Of a stretch of DNA of 64,000 nucleotides, positions 22,901 to 37,900 are shown piece by piece (position 1 is the stretch's first letter; every line of letters begins with the position of its first letter). The stretch comes from Mytilus edulis (lineage: Eukaryota > Mollusca > Bivalvia > Mytilida > Mytilidae). The position numbers and the translations under genes are program-made. The notes below the pieces were generated by a model. It worked only from the letters and a program-made list of their open reading frames with translations. It did not search any database and had not been told where the DNA came from. The stretch lies in the NCBI RefSeq assembly GCF_963676685.1, contig NC_092356.1:46091601-46155600 (forward strand), given 5' to 3'.

Positions 22901-25900
22901 TTACCTCAATTTTAGATAGTCTGAACTTCACAAATCTTATAGATTAGAAGAAAATAAAATACTGAATAGCATATTTTGACATGTAAAAATAGCTTCAGGA
23001 AAAACTATTTCAATTAAATGTAAGCAAACATACCATTTTTTTTCATTTTGAAAAAGGGGGGTTGAAACTCTCCAATATACTACCAGTCATTAAAACAACT
23101 TTTTAGAAAAAAGTGACCGTACGAAATTCTGACGACAGGGCAAAAACTAAAGAAGACATATTTGTCTTCAAGTTAAGACCATTTTTAGCCGTGTGTTATT
23201 TGGGGAGATTAAACTCGTGATCTAGACGACTTTTTACACTTCTGTCACCGCACTATTACTGCTTTAAATCCCTTCAGGAAAATCACTAATGGAAACGTGT
23301 TTCCTTGTGTTTTATTTTATGAAAGTCGATTTCATGACTATTTTGTACATGTAAGTGGTCTTTTTTTGTTAATGAATATTCAAGTTATTTTTTACAATTT
23401 AGGGTATTAACTACATCGTTGTGAGGCATCGGATTTCAATAATTCAGAGAATCAAATGAAAACAACACTTTACCATTCACACATTCGACGCACTTTTCTG
23501 GATTATTTTTTTCAGGATCGCTCAATGTTCCTATTTTAATGACCTTTTAAAATTAACATAAGCCATCCTACTCATCTTTTAAATAACAGATCGGTAAACA
23601 ATGGATTAGATTGATAATACAAAAAAAAAATAGCATATTCGAAGGATATATGGCTATAAAATCTGTTAGTACAGAATCAATATTGAAAAGAGGTACCATA
23701 AATCATTTCCAACTTACGTTGAGAGCAGGTTGTACCCATATAGCCAATATAGCAAACACATTTACCATTCCGACAAATACCATGAACGCAGGGGACCTTT
23801 GCACAACCTAGGACCAAAATTGAAAAGACACCGTAAAGATGTTATTATTCATATACATGAATGCGTTACTTCCTATTCAAAAGAAAACTTTCGTTACATT
23901 TCCGTTATACAAACGATGGTTTAAGTAAAGATTATTCTTGCATTTTCTGGCATCAACATTTCCTTTAAATGTTGAGCGATAGGTTGAATTATTAAAATGA
24001 TACATTGCACGAATTATTCGACAAATTAAATAATTGTCACTGATTATCACCACTGCTTTCATTACGGAACTGTGGTTAAGTAGTCGAATAAACATTATTT
24101 CTTGTTAATTGCACACAATGACAATTACGAAGACGCTTGCTGAACCTTAGTAGAGCAGGGATACAAGCGACTCGTTTTATCTGGCAAATGACGTCATACA
24201 GGGCTGCATATTTGGAACTTTTCTTATGAAAGACAAAGCTCGACAGAAGTCTATCACATCAAGGATACAATAGTTTACCGATGTCCAATCTTTTAAATAG
24301 ATTAAGACTTAGAAAATTCAATTCAATCCGTATACAATTTGGCTATAAATTGTTCTTGATTTAGAATGATCATTTTAAAAAAAAACAAACAACTTATCTC
24401 CTTAAAATTATAGTTTATAAAGAAAAGGTTTCAAATGAGCATGATTGTTCGATCTCTTTAAGAAAAATAGCACTAAAATTTAGAATAATTATCAAGATGA
24501 ATATATCTTAGTAAACAAACTTTCACATAAATCGACGATCAATTCTGAAAAAAGTGTAGTATGATTATCTATGTCGTATAAATATCTTCAACAAGTAAAA
24601 ATGATACATGCAAAAAGGGTCTCCTTTGACAAACATAAAAGTTGATGTGTGTAAAAAGCTTTTCTAGATTAAACTTCATCAGGAATTCCCAAAGCCGAAT
24701 ATTTGAAAGTCAGGGATGTATCAAATCGGTACAGTCGAAGAGCTATATTATAAACAAGTGATAAACAGATAGTTAAATTAAGTTAATACTGAAATTGCTT
24801 TCTCAAAAAATAAAAATAAAACAATCTTACTTACATAATGCACAGTAGAAAGCTATACTTACTGTCTACCACTAAAAAAAAATAATTTCAATTTATCAAA
24901 TATATGACAAAAACTTGGTATTATAGGAAAAACTTGATTAATTAAACATTGCGCAAATATCTGAATGCAGTGTATACAACATTTGTTTTAATTTAATTGA
25001 ACTATCACTTGCCCTTAAAAATCATTTTACAAATGCACGCATAAAAAGTGAGCGGTTTGGTTGATACCAAACCAGGTTTAATCAACAATATTCTACATAA
25101 GAAAATACCAGTACCAAGTCAGAAATATGACAATTGTTGTCCATTCGTACGTAGTCTTTGAGTTTTTGGTTTTGTCATTTGATTAAGGAATATCCCCTTT
25201 TAATTGTAAGCGGTATTTATGTTATTTTATTATTCAAGTTAATCACAGCGAACTAATATAATGCATACTGTTCAGGGAAAACCTCATTTAAATTCTAAAA
25301 TTTTAACGCGAATCGACATACTTTCTCATTCAGATAGATGTTTAGCGGATTTAAAAGATGACAACTATTTTGGAAAACATATTCTAATGTTATATCCCTC
25401 CGTTTACATGGTTACTGACCAAAGGTTATGCACATTCATGTTATTTAAATAGTTATACCATTATTCATTTTCGACTTACATTGAGAGCAGGTTGTTCCTA
25501 TATAACCAGTGTTGCATACACAAGAAAATTGTGTAAGACCATTCGAACATGTACCATGTACGCATGGATTATTTGCACAATCTAGGAACACAAATAATGG
25601 TACAGGAAAAGATATTATTATTATGCATACATGCTACACTCCTTACCTAAGTTCGAGTTATAAATGCATATCTTTTTTTTTTATCAATTTTGAGTTATAG
25701 TTTAACGAGCCAAAGTTGTATGCTAAATCCTACTAAAATATGTGACATAGCCCATTTGCTGTTCCTTGACTTTGGTTATATTCAGCGGACTTTATATAAT
25801 ACCGATGTTCAAACTCTTTTGCTGTTCCTTGACTTTGGTTATATTAAGTCGACTTTATAGTACCGATGTTCAAACTCTTTTGCTGTTCCTTGACTTTGGT

Positions 25901-28900
25901 TATATTCAGTGGATTTTATAGTACCGATGTTCAAACTCTTTTGCTGTTCCTTGATTTGGTTATATTCAGTCGACTTTATAGTACCGATGTTCAAACTCTT
26001 AAATCAAAACAATTATGGTCATACATTGTTCTTGATTTAAAATTAAATAGTTTTACCAACACATGAAAATAAACACAACATATAAATCAGGATTTAAGTT
26101 AAGTCTTTGCCTCAGAGGCCCGTTTCATTTTTTTGTCTTCTTTGCATTTCTATAAAACAAACAACTAGTAAAGTAGGCATAAGTTAAAAACCCTCACATT
26201 TGTATGAATTATATATGTGAACTGGTACTTAAGTCTATTAATAAGTGTAACTATAAACACAAAATGCAACATTATGATTCATACTTTTTAATCATCATCT
26301 CTAATATATTCATAAACATAGAATCATTCATGAACAGATGCCCAAATTCCGATGTTAGTTTCAATCTTAGCGTCACAACATTTACGTTGTTATGAAAATA
26401 TTACAAACAAAGACACGCTTTTACAATTAATTTAGAAGAAAATTGGTTTACAATTGTTTACTTACGGTCTTTTACTGAAAAAAAAGTAAATTGCATCTTT
26501 CAAAAGTATATTACAAATATTAAGGCAATTTATAATATACAAAAGAAGATGTGGTATGATTGCCAATGAGACAACTATCCACAAAAGATCAAAATGACAC
26601 ATACATTAACAACTATAGGTCACCGTACGGCCTTCAACAATGAGCAAAGCCCATACCGCATAGCCATCTATTAAAGGCCCCGATAAGACAATGTAAAACA
26701 ATTCAAACGAGAAAACTAACGGCCCTATTTAAGTAAAAAAAAGTCAATTTCAGAAAAGTATGCGCTTTATGCCAAGTTGAATTGTAATGGTTAACCGACA
26801 CGATATCGATAACACAAATAACCATTTTGATATGAAATATACTAGCTATTCTTTTAATTCAAATGCAACTGACAACATGTTTCAAGATATACAACTATTG
26901 CAACATGACGCATGATTCACCTCAAACAGATTATATCTAACCCTGATTCCGTATCTCTGAGATTGCGATGATTTAGATTAGGCGAAATATTTTGCACATT
27001 GTTTTTACGGGGAATTAACAATATGAAATTAAGAACGGAAATTCGGAATGTGTCAAAGAGACAACAACCTGACCAAAGAGGAAAAACAACCGAGGTTCAT
27101 AAATGAGTCGTCACCACGACAAGAAAAATTGACCTAATGGCGAGGTTCAGCTAGCCCCTAAAAATGTGTACTAGTTAAGTGCATACTCAACATATCAATG
27201 AACTAAAATTAAAAATCATTCAAAACTAACAAAGACATGAAGCTACTGCCTGGGACAGACGCAAAATGCGGTGGGGGTTAAACATGTTTGGTGAGATCTC
27301 CATCCTCTTCTAATACTTCTAGCCAATGTAGAAAAAACCCAGCTATACGCACAGTTAAACACAGCATAAAAGAACTCCGAGTCCGATGTCAAAATATTAA
27401 CAGACGAAACTAAGCAAAATGACAATCGACATACATTAATAAAGGACTGCCAGCAGTTACTGACATGCCAGCTGTAGACCTCAATTAAACTGATTGAAAG
27501 ATTATGTTTTCATCATATGAAAATCAAGTACGATCCTTTCTGATACGGTTTTAGTATTATATCATCATAAAATATATGAGAAGAACATGACCCGTATCAT
27601 ACCAACAACTGATTTTATAATAAATGTGTTTCTTATTTCCGATGCATGGACTCAATGAGTGCATCAATATTGATACCACAATATGACTTCTTGAATGACA
27701 TCACACCAGTCTCGTAACTATAAGTCCCTTCTGGATAAGTTTGGTTAGCTAATGAGGTGAATGCCGACATTTTGGTGTTTTGTAAAGAATATTACCATAA
27801 AAGATTGGATGTGAAATATTTGAACGTATAAAATGCATTGTTGTTCATTTATATTGTTACATGCACGAGCGAATCAACAAGTTGACAGATATAAACAGTA
27901 TAAGCATAAGATGGTGACAAGGAATACACACAAGACAACAATATGATGGAGTTTCTTATACTAATATAAATAAACTAGGTAAATGTGACAAAAATGTTAC
28001 TAGGCATTGTACACCGCCATAGAATTTCACTCGCCATATAAAATACTTTTCCGAAATATATATTTGACAGATTCTGGTCTTTTTAAGAGTAAAATTTTAT
28101 TCTTTATATATGCACACATGATTATTCGAATACAAAGTACCACAAAAGAACGCTCAGCAATACATATAAAACAGTTATATTTTCTACGCACGATGTAAGA
28201 GTTCTGAACATATTCTGAGATGTCTCCTACCAACACTGACAGAAGGTCATTTTAACAGAAACTTTTATTCGTTTATATCTGACAAAATCGTATGCTCACT
28301 TCATTTTTTTTATCGGGTCTAACTGTTACTTACATAGATGTATATCACAATTAATTCCAGTATATCCTGTATCACATTTACACGTATAGCCATTAGCATT
28401 ATTTGAACATAATCCTTTCATGCAAGGATTGCTTGTGCAGTCTGTTAAAAAGAAAAATTGAAAAATAAATAATACTCATACTTTTCCTTTCTGATACCGG
28501 TTTAGTATCATATCATCGAAAAATATATGAGAAGAACATGACCCGTATCATACCAACAACTGGGTTTATAATAAATGTGTTTCCTATTTCCGATGCAAGG
28601 ACTCAATGAGTGCATCAATATTGATACCACAATTTGTCTTCTGAAATGACATAACACCAGTCTAGTAACTATAAGTCCCTTCTGGATAAGTTTGTTAAAA
28701 GTTTGCTTAGCTAATGAGGTGAATGCCGACATTTTGGTGTTTTGTAAAGAATATTACCATAAAAGATTGGATGTAAAATACTCGAACGTATAAAATGCAT
28801 TGTTGTTCATTTATATTGTTACATGCACGAGCGAATCGAACAAGTTGAGAGATATAAACAGTATAAGCATAATATGGTGACAATGAATTGTGTGTACACC

Positions 28901-31900
28901 AAGACAACAATATGAGGAAGTTTCTTACACTAATATAAATAAACTTGGTAAATGTCACAAACATGTTACTAGGCATTGTACACCCCCATATAATTTCACT
29001 CGCCATATAAAATAATTTTCCGAAATATATGTTTGACAGATTCTTGTCTTTTTAAGAGTAAAATTTTATTCTTTATATATGCACACATGACTATTCGAAT
29101 ACCAAGTACTACAAAAGAACGCTCAGCAATACATATAAAACAGTTATATTTTCTACGCACGATGTAAGAGTTCTGAACATATTCTGAGATGTCTCCTACC
29201 AACACTGACAGAAGGTCATTTTAACAGAAACTTTTATTCGTTTATATCTGACAAAATCGTATGCTCACTACTTTTTTGTTATCGGGTCTAACTGTTACTT
29301 ACATAGATGTATATCACAATTAATTCCAGTATATCCTGCATCACATGTACACGTATAGCCATTAGCATTATTTGAACACAATCCTTGCTTGCAAGGATTG
29401 CTTGTGCAGTCTGTTACAAAGAAAAATTGAAAAATAAATAATACTCCTACTTTTCATTATTGTTTTATTCTATAACATAAACTAAGTTAAAATAAATAGA
29501 ATGTCATTTTCAGCTTTTTCATAATTTTAAACCAATGTTATATACACTAAGTATTTATATAACTTATACATATAATGTGAATTCTTTCATTTCACGATGA
29601 TATTATTTATTTAAAAAAAAAAAAAAAAAATTCATACATCTTTGATTTAAGAATTTGTGTTAATGTTGAAACATTATATATGTTTTTAGAATATGTTTGT
29701 TTATATATTACGTTTATACAAATATCTACTTACGATTCACAACTGTAAACATGGTAAAAGAAAATAAATATATTATTCCAATGTTTAAAATGGTGAACAC
29801 AAATATTAGTATATCAAGATATAGGTTGTCATACAATTAATTAAAATAAATCCAGTGTTAAATGTCGGGATGCAAGAAAGTTTATGTTGCATCCCACATC
29901 CATTGACACATAAAGCCAACGAAAAAAAAATGATGTTTTAAAAAGTATGAAAACCTTTCAAAAATTTTATGCGGCAGTAATTGGATTTGTATAACTTCCA
30001 AAGTTAAAAGACTTTTCTTTGTGTTGCTATGTTCCTAGATATCACATATTGTGTACCAGACAGTATTCCAATACAGAAACATTCAAAATATATAGTTTTC
30101 CTTATTCGTATATGATTAACGAAAATATTCTTACACATATGTTTTATGTGACCCGATCTTTTACACTTACCCAAATTTAAATTTTGATTTAATCATATAG
30201 TACGCAGGGACGATATTTGTGTATATCATAGATTATATGAATACAAATTTGTACAAATAAGATCATCTGATTCTACGATTTCCTGATGGCGGCTACTTGC
30301 AGCTTCATTTGTTCTTAACAATTTGAAACCTCTTTCATGTTTTTTTATGCAAATAATTCAACTTATATTCATAGCTTGTTCGAATGATGTACGATAACAC
30401 CACTGTCCCAGGTTTGGTGCACCTTCAACAACTTTAATCCCACTACATTCTGTATGTGCATGTCGAAATCAGAAGCCTGTTATTCCATGGTTATCGTTTG
30501 TTACTGTAAATCAAATTTGATTTCATTCATTATTTTTTACATGAATAAGACCGTTAGTTTTCTCATTTGATTTGTTTTACATTTGTGATTTCAGTGTCTT
30601 AGCTGATTATGCGATATGGGTTTCAACCAGAGCTGAACATTTTTAAAATATCACGTGTTCAGATCCTACTTACGACAACAATCTTGTGGTGCACAATGTC
30701 CGCTGGTAATATCTACCCATATTCGACCTTGAATTTGAAAAACCTATAAACAAATGAAGATTCCAATTCAGTTGAGCTGTGATCTGAAACCTTATAAACA
30801 CATATTATTCTATCGTAGTAAACCACTGGTAGCCTATGTTTATTTCCGTAAAAGACGTCTTAGACTTTTGAAATACTTTTCTTTACTTAATCTGATACGT
30901 TTGAAACTTGTTTTTAACTTATGCAGATATATAAAAATAAAAAAGGCAAACAAATACATAGATAGAAGGGATTATTTGTTACATTCTATTTAATGATTGT
31001 AATTGTTCACTCTCTTTCCTTTTACTAAATGTTAGGTTCTTATGACTTTATGTGTGTGTGTGTATATATATAGATACTGTAATGGATGGTGATACTTTGA
31101 TGAAATTAATCTTATCTTATCTTATCTAATCTTATATCTGTTTTCCGTTAATTGTAAAGACATAATTATGGACTATGATTTTCATTTCGAATAGTTTGAT
31201 AGTTTGTTCCGCCAGAGCCTTTAATAACTATATATACGGTATGGGTTTTCCCCATTGGTGAAGGTCTTACTGTTGCATATAATTGTTTAAATCAGCGTCC
31301 GTTGGCCTCTGTGGGTTAGTTGACAAGTATTTGCAAACTGTACATCTGGAACAGTACACTCGGTACCGTTTATGTTCAATTACTACCATTCGATATGCAT
31401 ATATGAAATTAATTGAAAATCTATGGAGGAGGAAATAGGGAGTATAATTTATATATTTGAACATTGAGGTTCTTCTTATTTTAAAACTAAGGTGAGTTGT
31501 TACGCGGATTTACGTACAAAATGGAAAAATGTTACTCAATGGGGGTATACTTATTGGTGATTACTAGATATTTGTAAACACAAAATTGTGTTGCTCGTTG
31601 TGAAAAGTATATCACACAGAAAACTAAGAAATTTACTTACTGGACAGAAAACCAGAATCAAATGTTTACCGCCATAGTTTTTGTAACTTCCTGTATATTG
31701 GCAGTTGCGTACATAAATAAATGATCTTTTACCAAATATATTGGTTCCATGGCCATTATTTGGAGGTTGATTGAAATAGCTTTCGTAATACGAGTTCTGT
31801 ATTACTCCATGTATTGGATAGAAATCACATGTTGTCTTAGAGGGAACGTCTGACACAGTTAATTGAACGATACAAACTGCAGCCATAACTCCCTGTGCAA

Positions 31901-34900
31901 GCCAGTGATAAGAGAGCCTTTCCTAAATATAAATGATAAACGACGTAAGATATATAGTGCAGGTAGATTTTAAGGTAAAACATTAACTAATAATCTAGTT
32001 ATATAGATAAATGTCATGTTTTATATTTAATTGTGGACGAATATCACCTTTATCAATAAGGCATCAATTAATTAAAGAAATTTCAATTGAAGCAAATACC
32101 CCCTTCTATGATATATTTATCAATCAATCAACCACATGACGGCGATAAACATCCTGTTACTATAAATTGCTTGCGAATGCGCCTTATATGTTCTTATATT
32201 CTGCGTCATTTGGTCTTTGATGGTGAGTTTCCTTCGTTATCTTTATTCTAGAGCATAGTATAAGGTTATAGAGTCACAAATTCTGTTTACTAAAATAAAG
32301 TTAAAGTTTTTCTAGAGACCCTTTGAAGATATGTGTTCTTGTTAGAATTGCAAATTGAAATATTTTTTTCTCAATCGATTGATGAATTTCGAACAGCGGT
32401 ATACTACTGCTAACTCAATTCATAAATAAGCATTTATATTATTTTGAAAAATTATTTAAGCGTGATCTTACCATTGTCTTGGCCTTGCAGATCACACTTT
32501 GGACTGAATTAGATAGATAAGAATGACATATACACATGGCACAGAATATATTTAATAACACTATTACGATGCATGACCACGTGTGTTGCATTGTAAGGGT
32601 GAATAGTCCGACATTCATCTATACAATGTTCCAAATAGTGTTTTTATTCAAATATCAAAAGTGATGTAATGTTTTAGCCTTGTTCAAGGTTAACTGGTTT
32701 TTGTTTGAGGGTTTTTCCCACTTTCTATAATTGTAGTTAATAATTAGATTTAAAAACTATTTTTTGTTCTCCATTTAAACTGTATACCTTACAGCAACAT
32801 TATTTTCAATTACCTGAGTACATTATATTATTTGACGGCATTGTGGTCAAGGTTATGGATGTTTTTCTTAAATTGTTTATATCGTCTACCCCTTATGTAT
32901 TGATTTTCTTTTAAGGGAGTTCGCTTCTCAGTTTCAAAGTAATTAACTTTTCAAAACACTAGTTTATATTGATAACGAATTAATAAAGGAATCCAAAGAG
33001 CAAAAAAAAAATATATAGGTCACCGTGCTTGTTTTCGAGATATGAACCATTGAAATTTTGGCGGGAAAATATTCTCTCTTGACTTTTCATAGCTTTATCA
33101 TTGACAAGTTAAAGTTCTCAAAAACTGTTAAAAAGTAATTAAAATTTTATAAGACTTTTACAGATGGCTTATCATTATACATGTAAAAGAATTTCAAAAA
33201 GAAAAATGGGGGTCAACGGGCAAATTTTTTCAAGGCATTCAAATGGATAAAACCAGAGGATTCTGAAAATCTGACAAAAAATCCAAAACATGACAAGCCA
33301 GCTTCCTAAACATTGTGGCATAGATCAAATTTATTCGTTCAGTGTATGTTCACTTGCTTTTATATCTTTTAATTGAGTTAAGCCATTTCAATTGATATGT
33401 GTCTTTCTATGTTACACTACTGATTTAGATTTGTTGGAAGATTAGTACCTATAAAAACTTTTAAACCTGCTGCATTTATTTGCACCTGTCCTATGTCAGA
33501 AATCTGATGTTCAGTAGTTATTGTTTGTGGATGTTGTTCATACATGTCTTTCGTTTCATGTATTTTATATATATTAGACCGTTGGTTGTCACGTTTGAAT
33601 GATGGTACACTAGTCATCGTAGTGCTCTTTCTGTTCGGTGTGAGCCAAGGCTCCGTCTTGATGACCGTATTATTTTACGATATTTAATTTGGCCTTGGAT
33701 GATTTGGAGGTCTATTACGTTCAAAATGCTCTTATCGTTTTGTCGTATTTATAAATATCTGATATTAAAGTATTTTAATTGGAGCATCCCGGACGAATGC
33801 AGAAATTTGTTAGGGACGCACGATATTTGAAGTGTTTTATTTACTACCACTACCGATGGATGTTTAGTTTATTTAGGAATTGAGGATATTGCAAGAATGT
33901 TTCAATAGCTCGTCTATCGATATGTCATTTTGTGTTTCATTGTTTAAATCAGGTATATGATTCATACTGATTAAAATCATATGACAATATTGACTGCTGT
34001 ACCAATTTTTTTTTAACTTTTTTATCTATCATGTGTGTTCGTTTTACTCATACCTTTTTGTCAAGATAATGGAATTCAATGCAACTGCCATACATGTGAG
34101 ATCCGGTTTAATTCACATTTTTTTCATAAGAAAATGCCTTTATCGAGTTAGGATTATCGCTGTTTTCCATTTGTTAATTGTATTTAAGGTTTAGATTTTG
34201 CCATTTAATACTTAATACTCTTAATGACCTTTGGATATATAGATGTATACCCCCTCCCCCCTTATTATGTTTTATTTCTGTATAACGCGTAATGTTATTA
34301 TACTGTTAAAAATGTCATAGCTAACGAGGATACACCAATACAAAAACAAAGTGAAATCTAGAGACTAACATATACATCAAATTCATGACAAAAACTTGTT
34401 ACTTTTAGCATTGGTATAATTGTATATTGCATAATGTAAAACCAAACACCTATCAAGTTGAATGAACACGAGTGCATGTGCTATATTGTTTTGAGCTATT
34501 ATTTATCACTTTATGTAACTAATAGACCAAATGTTAAAGTTGCCTTTATACTTAAAGTGAATAGGAAATAGAGGGCAAGTGATCTACTTGAGAAAGACGT
34601 GTTGTCCTTACTTTAAATTAAAAAGATAACTATTGTGGACCTAGCTTTTACAGTCAGAACATCAAATTGACATGTATCTTGATCAGACGATTCCTGCTCG
34701 ATAGTCATGCACACCCAACTTTTCATCATAATCATTTTCACAACTAGTGTAGTCTGAAATCGCAAACATTGGATTATCTAATCTGCGCTAATAGCATTTT
34801 AGATTTTAAATCTTTCTTTGTATTAATTGTAATAGACCCATGCTCTCTATCATCAGGTGGACAAACATTTCATTATTATAGATTACCGTTGATTATATCA

Positions 34901-37900
34901 ACGATATTGATTCTCTCGATTGAGCAGGTACAGCGAAAGTGTGACAAGCAATCGACTTGAGGTGATCAACGATAATCTGTGTATCGCTGTTTTGTTCTAT
35001 GATGACGTTGTTTATTTCATTAACGGCCACGTGCGCCCTTAGTTTTTAGCGACACAAACAATAAACGCACAAGACAATATCTACATAAAATATTCATCTC
35101 AAAGTCACAGTAGTCTTTATCGTTAGCTATTGCATACATTGTTCATAAATTGCAAGGTATCCTCCACCGTTAGTTGACCAGAATACCTTTAAGGGTATGC
35201 TCCTTTTTTGCATGGATTAGCACAGCTAAGGGTTCATAAATTTACTCCTTGGTTTTGATTGTTATTGTCTCTTACAACTTAAGCTTAAACAATAAAAAAG
35301 AACAACAATATCAACCATGAATACATACACAACACTAACTTCTTTTTTATAAACTTGCACATCAAAATATAGATTTAAGACAACTGAATTAAAAACATTT
35401 ATTCATATATCTTTTTAAAGTTGTTGACAATGCAATGTACTACGTCCAATGAATTGTATATATTGAATCGAATGTTGGAGATGTAATATTATGGAGGTTC
35501 AACGGGCTACCACATGACTGCGATATCATCTGCAAGATAGAATCATATGAAAAATAAACATCTATAATACTAAAATTACGAGGTCCAATTTGTCAGTCGT
35601 CATCACGAAAAAACGACGAATCAAAGAATTCAACTTTATATATAACTAATATAGTACAAAGGTGTAGATTAAAAATTACACCACTCCAGGCCCTTTTGTG
35701 TTCCACGTAATTAATATTGCCAATAATTAAGAAGTTCCGGGTCGAGTCCGATACCGATAACAATAGTATATTCACCTGTTACCTATTACCTTATCTGTAC
35801 GTTCCGCATCTGACAGGCGCACCACCAAACGGTGTATTTAGGATTAATATGCTATATACACGGGTCATAATCACAGGGTTGACACTACTAAATTTAATCA
35901 TTTAATCAGTAAGACTTTCTAAGATAACAATACTAATACTAAGAATCTGGACTTAAAATAAGGCGTATAGGTACAGTTTTCAATTACGTAAAACAGTGAA
36001 TCAAAGAATTCAACTTTATTTATAACTAATATACAACAATGCTGTTGATTAAAAAATACTCCATTCCAGGACCTTTTGTTTTCCAAATAATTAATATTAC
36101 CAATAATTGATAAGTTCCAGTTCGACGGGTTCAAACAGAAAGATTTGAAAGCAGATAAAACTGTGTATCTTATAATCGGCATGACTTTATCAGATGACAA
36201 TACTAATATTAAAATAAGGCTTGCGCATAGTTATATACTTTAATTCAGTAACGGACTCGCGATATCACGGGTGTGTTCTAGTAATTATATTAACAAATTT
36301 GCATGAAACAAATCACCGTTTTTTAGTGTAACCCATGTTTCAGCGCGTTGATTACATAATCGGTTATATCGTTCCAACCTGGTTGAAGAGCACAAAATCC
36401 GGAATTGACAGTTCATTATCACAGGTATAATTTAGAGGAGGAAGTAGACGTTTAATGTAGTTTTTGTTTGGTAAGCACAAGTTTCTAAAAAAAACACCAA
36501 CAAGAACAAACCAAAACAAATTGTCGGTTAAAAAAAACGACCTGTGTTTCTCATCAAATATTTCCGTAAATTGACCTTATGATACAACCAATTTAAAAAC
36601 AACATGCATTATAAGTACACATGTTTTTTTAAAGGCAGTTTTACATTTCTAGATAAACAATATTCATCTACTCGTCTGAGATTTTAAAGAAAAGCGATCC
36701 ATTGTATAAGTTTTTCTCTGGTTATCGGGATAATTTGAGTTCATTGTAATGATAAATTCTGTTGACCACATCGATAAATTATAGTTGAGAAATTGCTATA
36801 ATAATGGCTTTATTGTATGACAACACACATGACGTCACATGTTTCATTGTGACATTGGCATTGTATTCAGCATCGTTTTACCAGTATTTTAGTTTAAACA
36901 TATTTATTTATAGTGGATTGGGAAACAAGTTTTGCAACTTATTTTAATCCCTTTCCACTTTGCGGGTGCGAGTGCTGCCTTGTAGCGGCATTAGCCTGCT
37001 CTTTTTCGAAATCTACAAGGGTGTCTTTAACGTGCAAGAGATATGGCTCTCTCTTAACACGGGTCAGCCATGTATCGTCCCCTTCCGACGGACTATCATC
37101 GTTTCCTCGAGACCATACTCGCAAATGGTGTCAAGGGAGAGCCGAAAATTCAGTTCCTGAAATTTTCATCCCAGACAGGAATCGAACCAGGAACCTTTGT
37201 GTAAGTAGTCCGATGCACTAACTACTACACCACGGCTCTCTTTACCAGTAGTGACAAGGACTCTCAATATTTTTATTTCACTCATGTCAAAACTTCTTTT
37301 TTGTCAGCCTTTCTGGCATATACTTTTATGATTTAACTTTTTAGTGTTTAGAAGGGTGTTATTTCTGCTGAGTTGGTAGCCAAGTCATCTTTTCAATTGC
37401 ATTTATCATAATGACTTAATCACTCATAACAAAACATATTTGTGTTATATTTGAATCGCAATGTATTGATTCTGTTGTAATTCAATCTTGTCCGCAAACT
37501 TAGGTCCGTTTTCATTGATAAAATCAGATTTCAGCGGACACGTTGGTGATATGCCATGAACAAAACAAATGTAGAAAAATGAACAGGAACCGACTTCGTC
37601 TCTGATCATATGACCAACTCAATTAGTTCATTTCAGATTTATTTCTTCTCTTGCAGATTGTTTACTTATCTTTCAGGTTTAGACCGTTGTTTTTTGTTTG
37701 TTGAGTGATAATTTTCTATTGCAAATATCTTATCCCCTGTTTTCTGCTATTTCTATTGAAAATACAAATATTATTTTGTGTTTTTATGCAGGGATTTAAT
37801 CGTTTTCACATGAATAGAATAATAAATCTGTGTACACAAAAGACTGATTGATAGCAATTAGAGTCATATTTTCTTATGACTTGATTTCAAATTATTAATA

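Noticed and set aside
37160-37240. tRNA gene
   Set aside because: A-box- and B-box-like motifs are present, but they belong to the head of a SINE with body, tail and target duplication.
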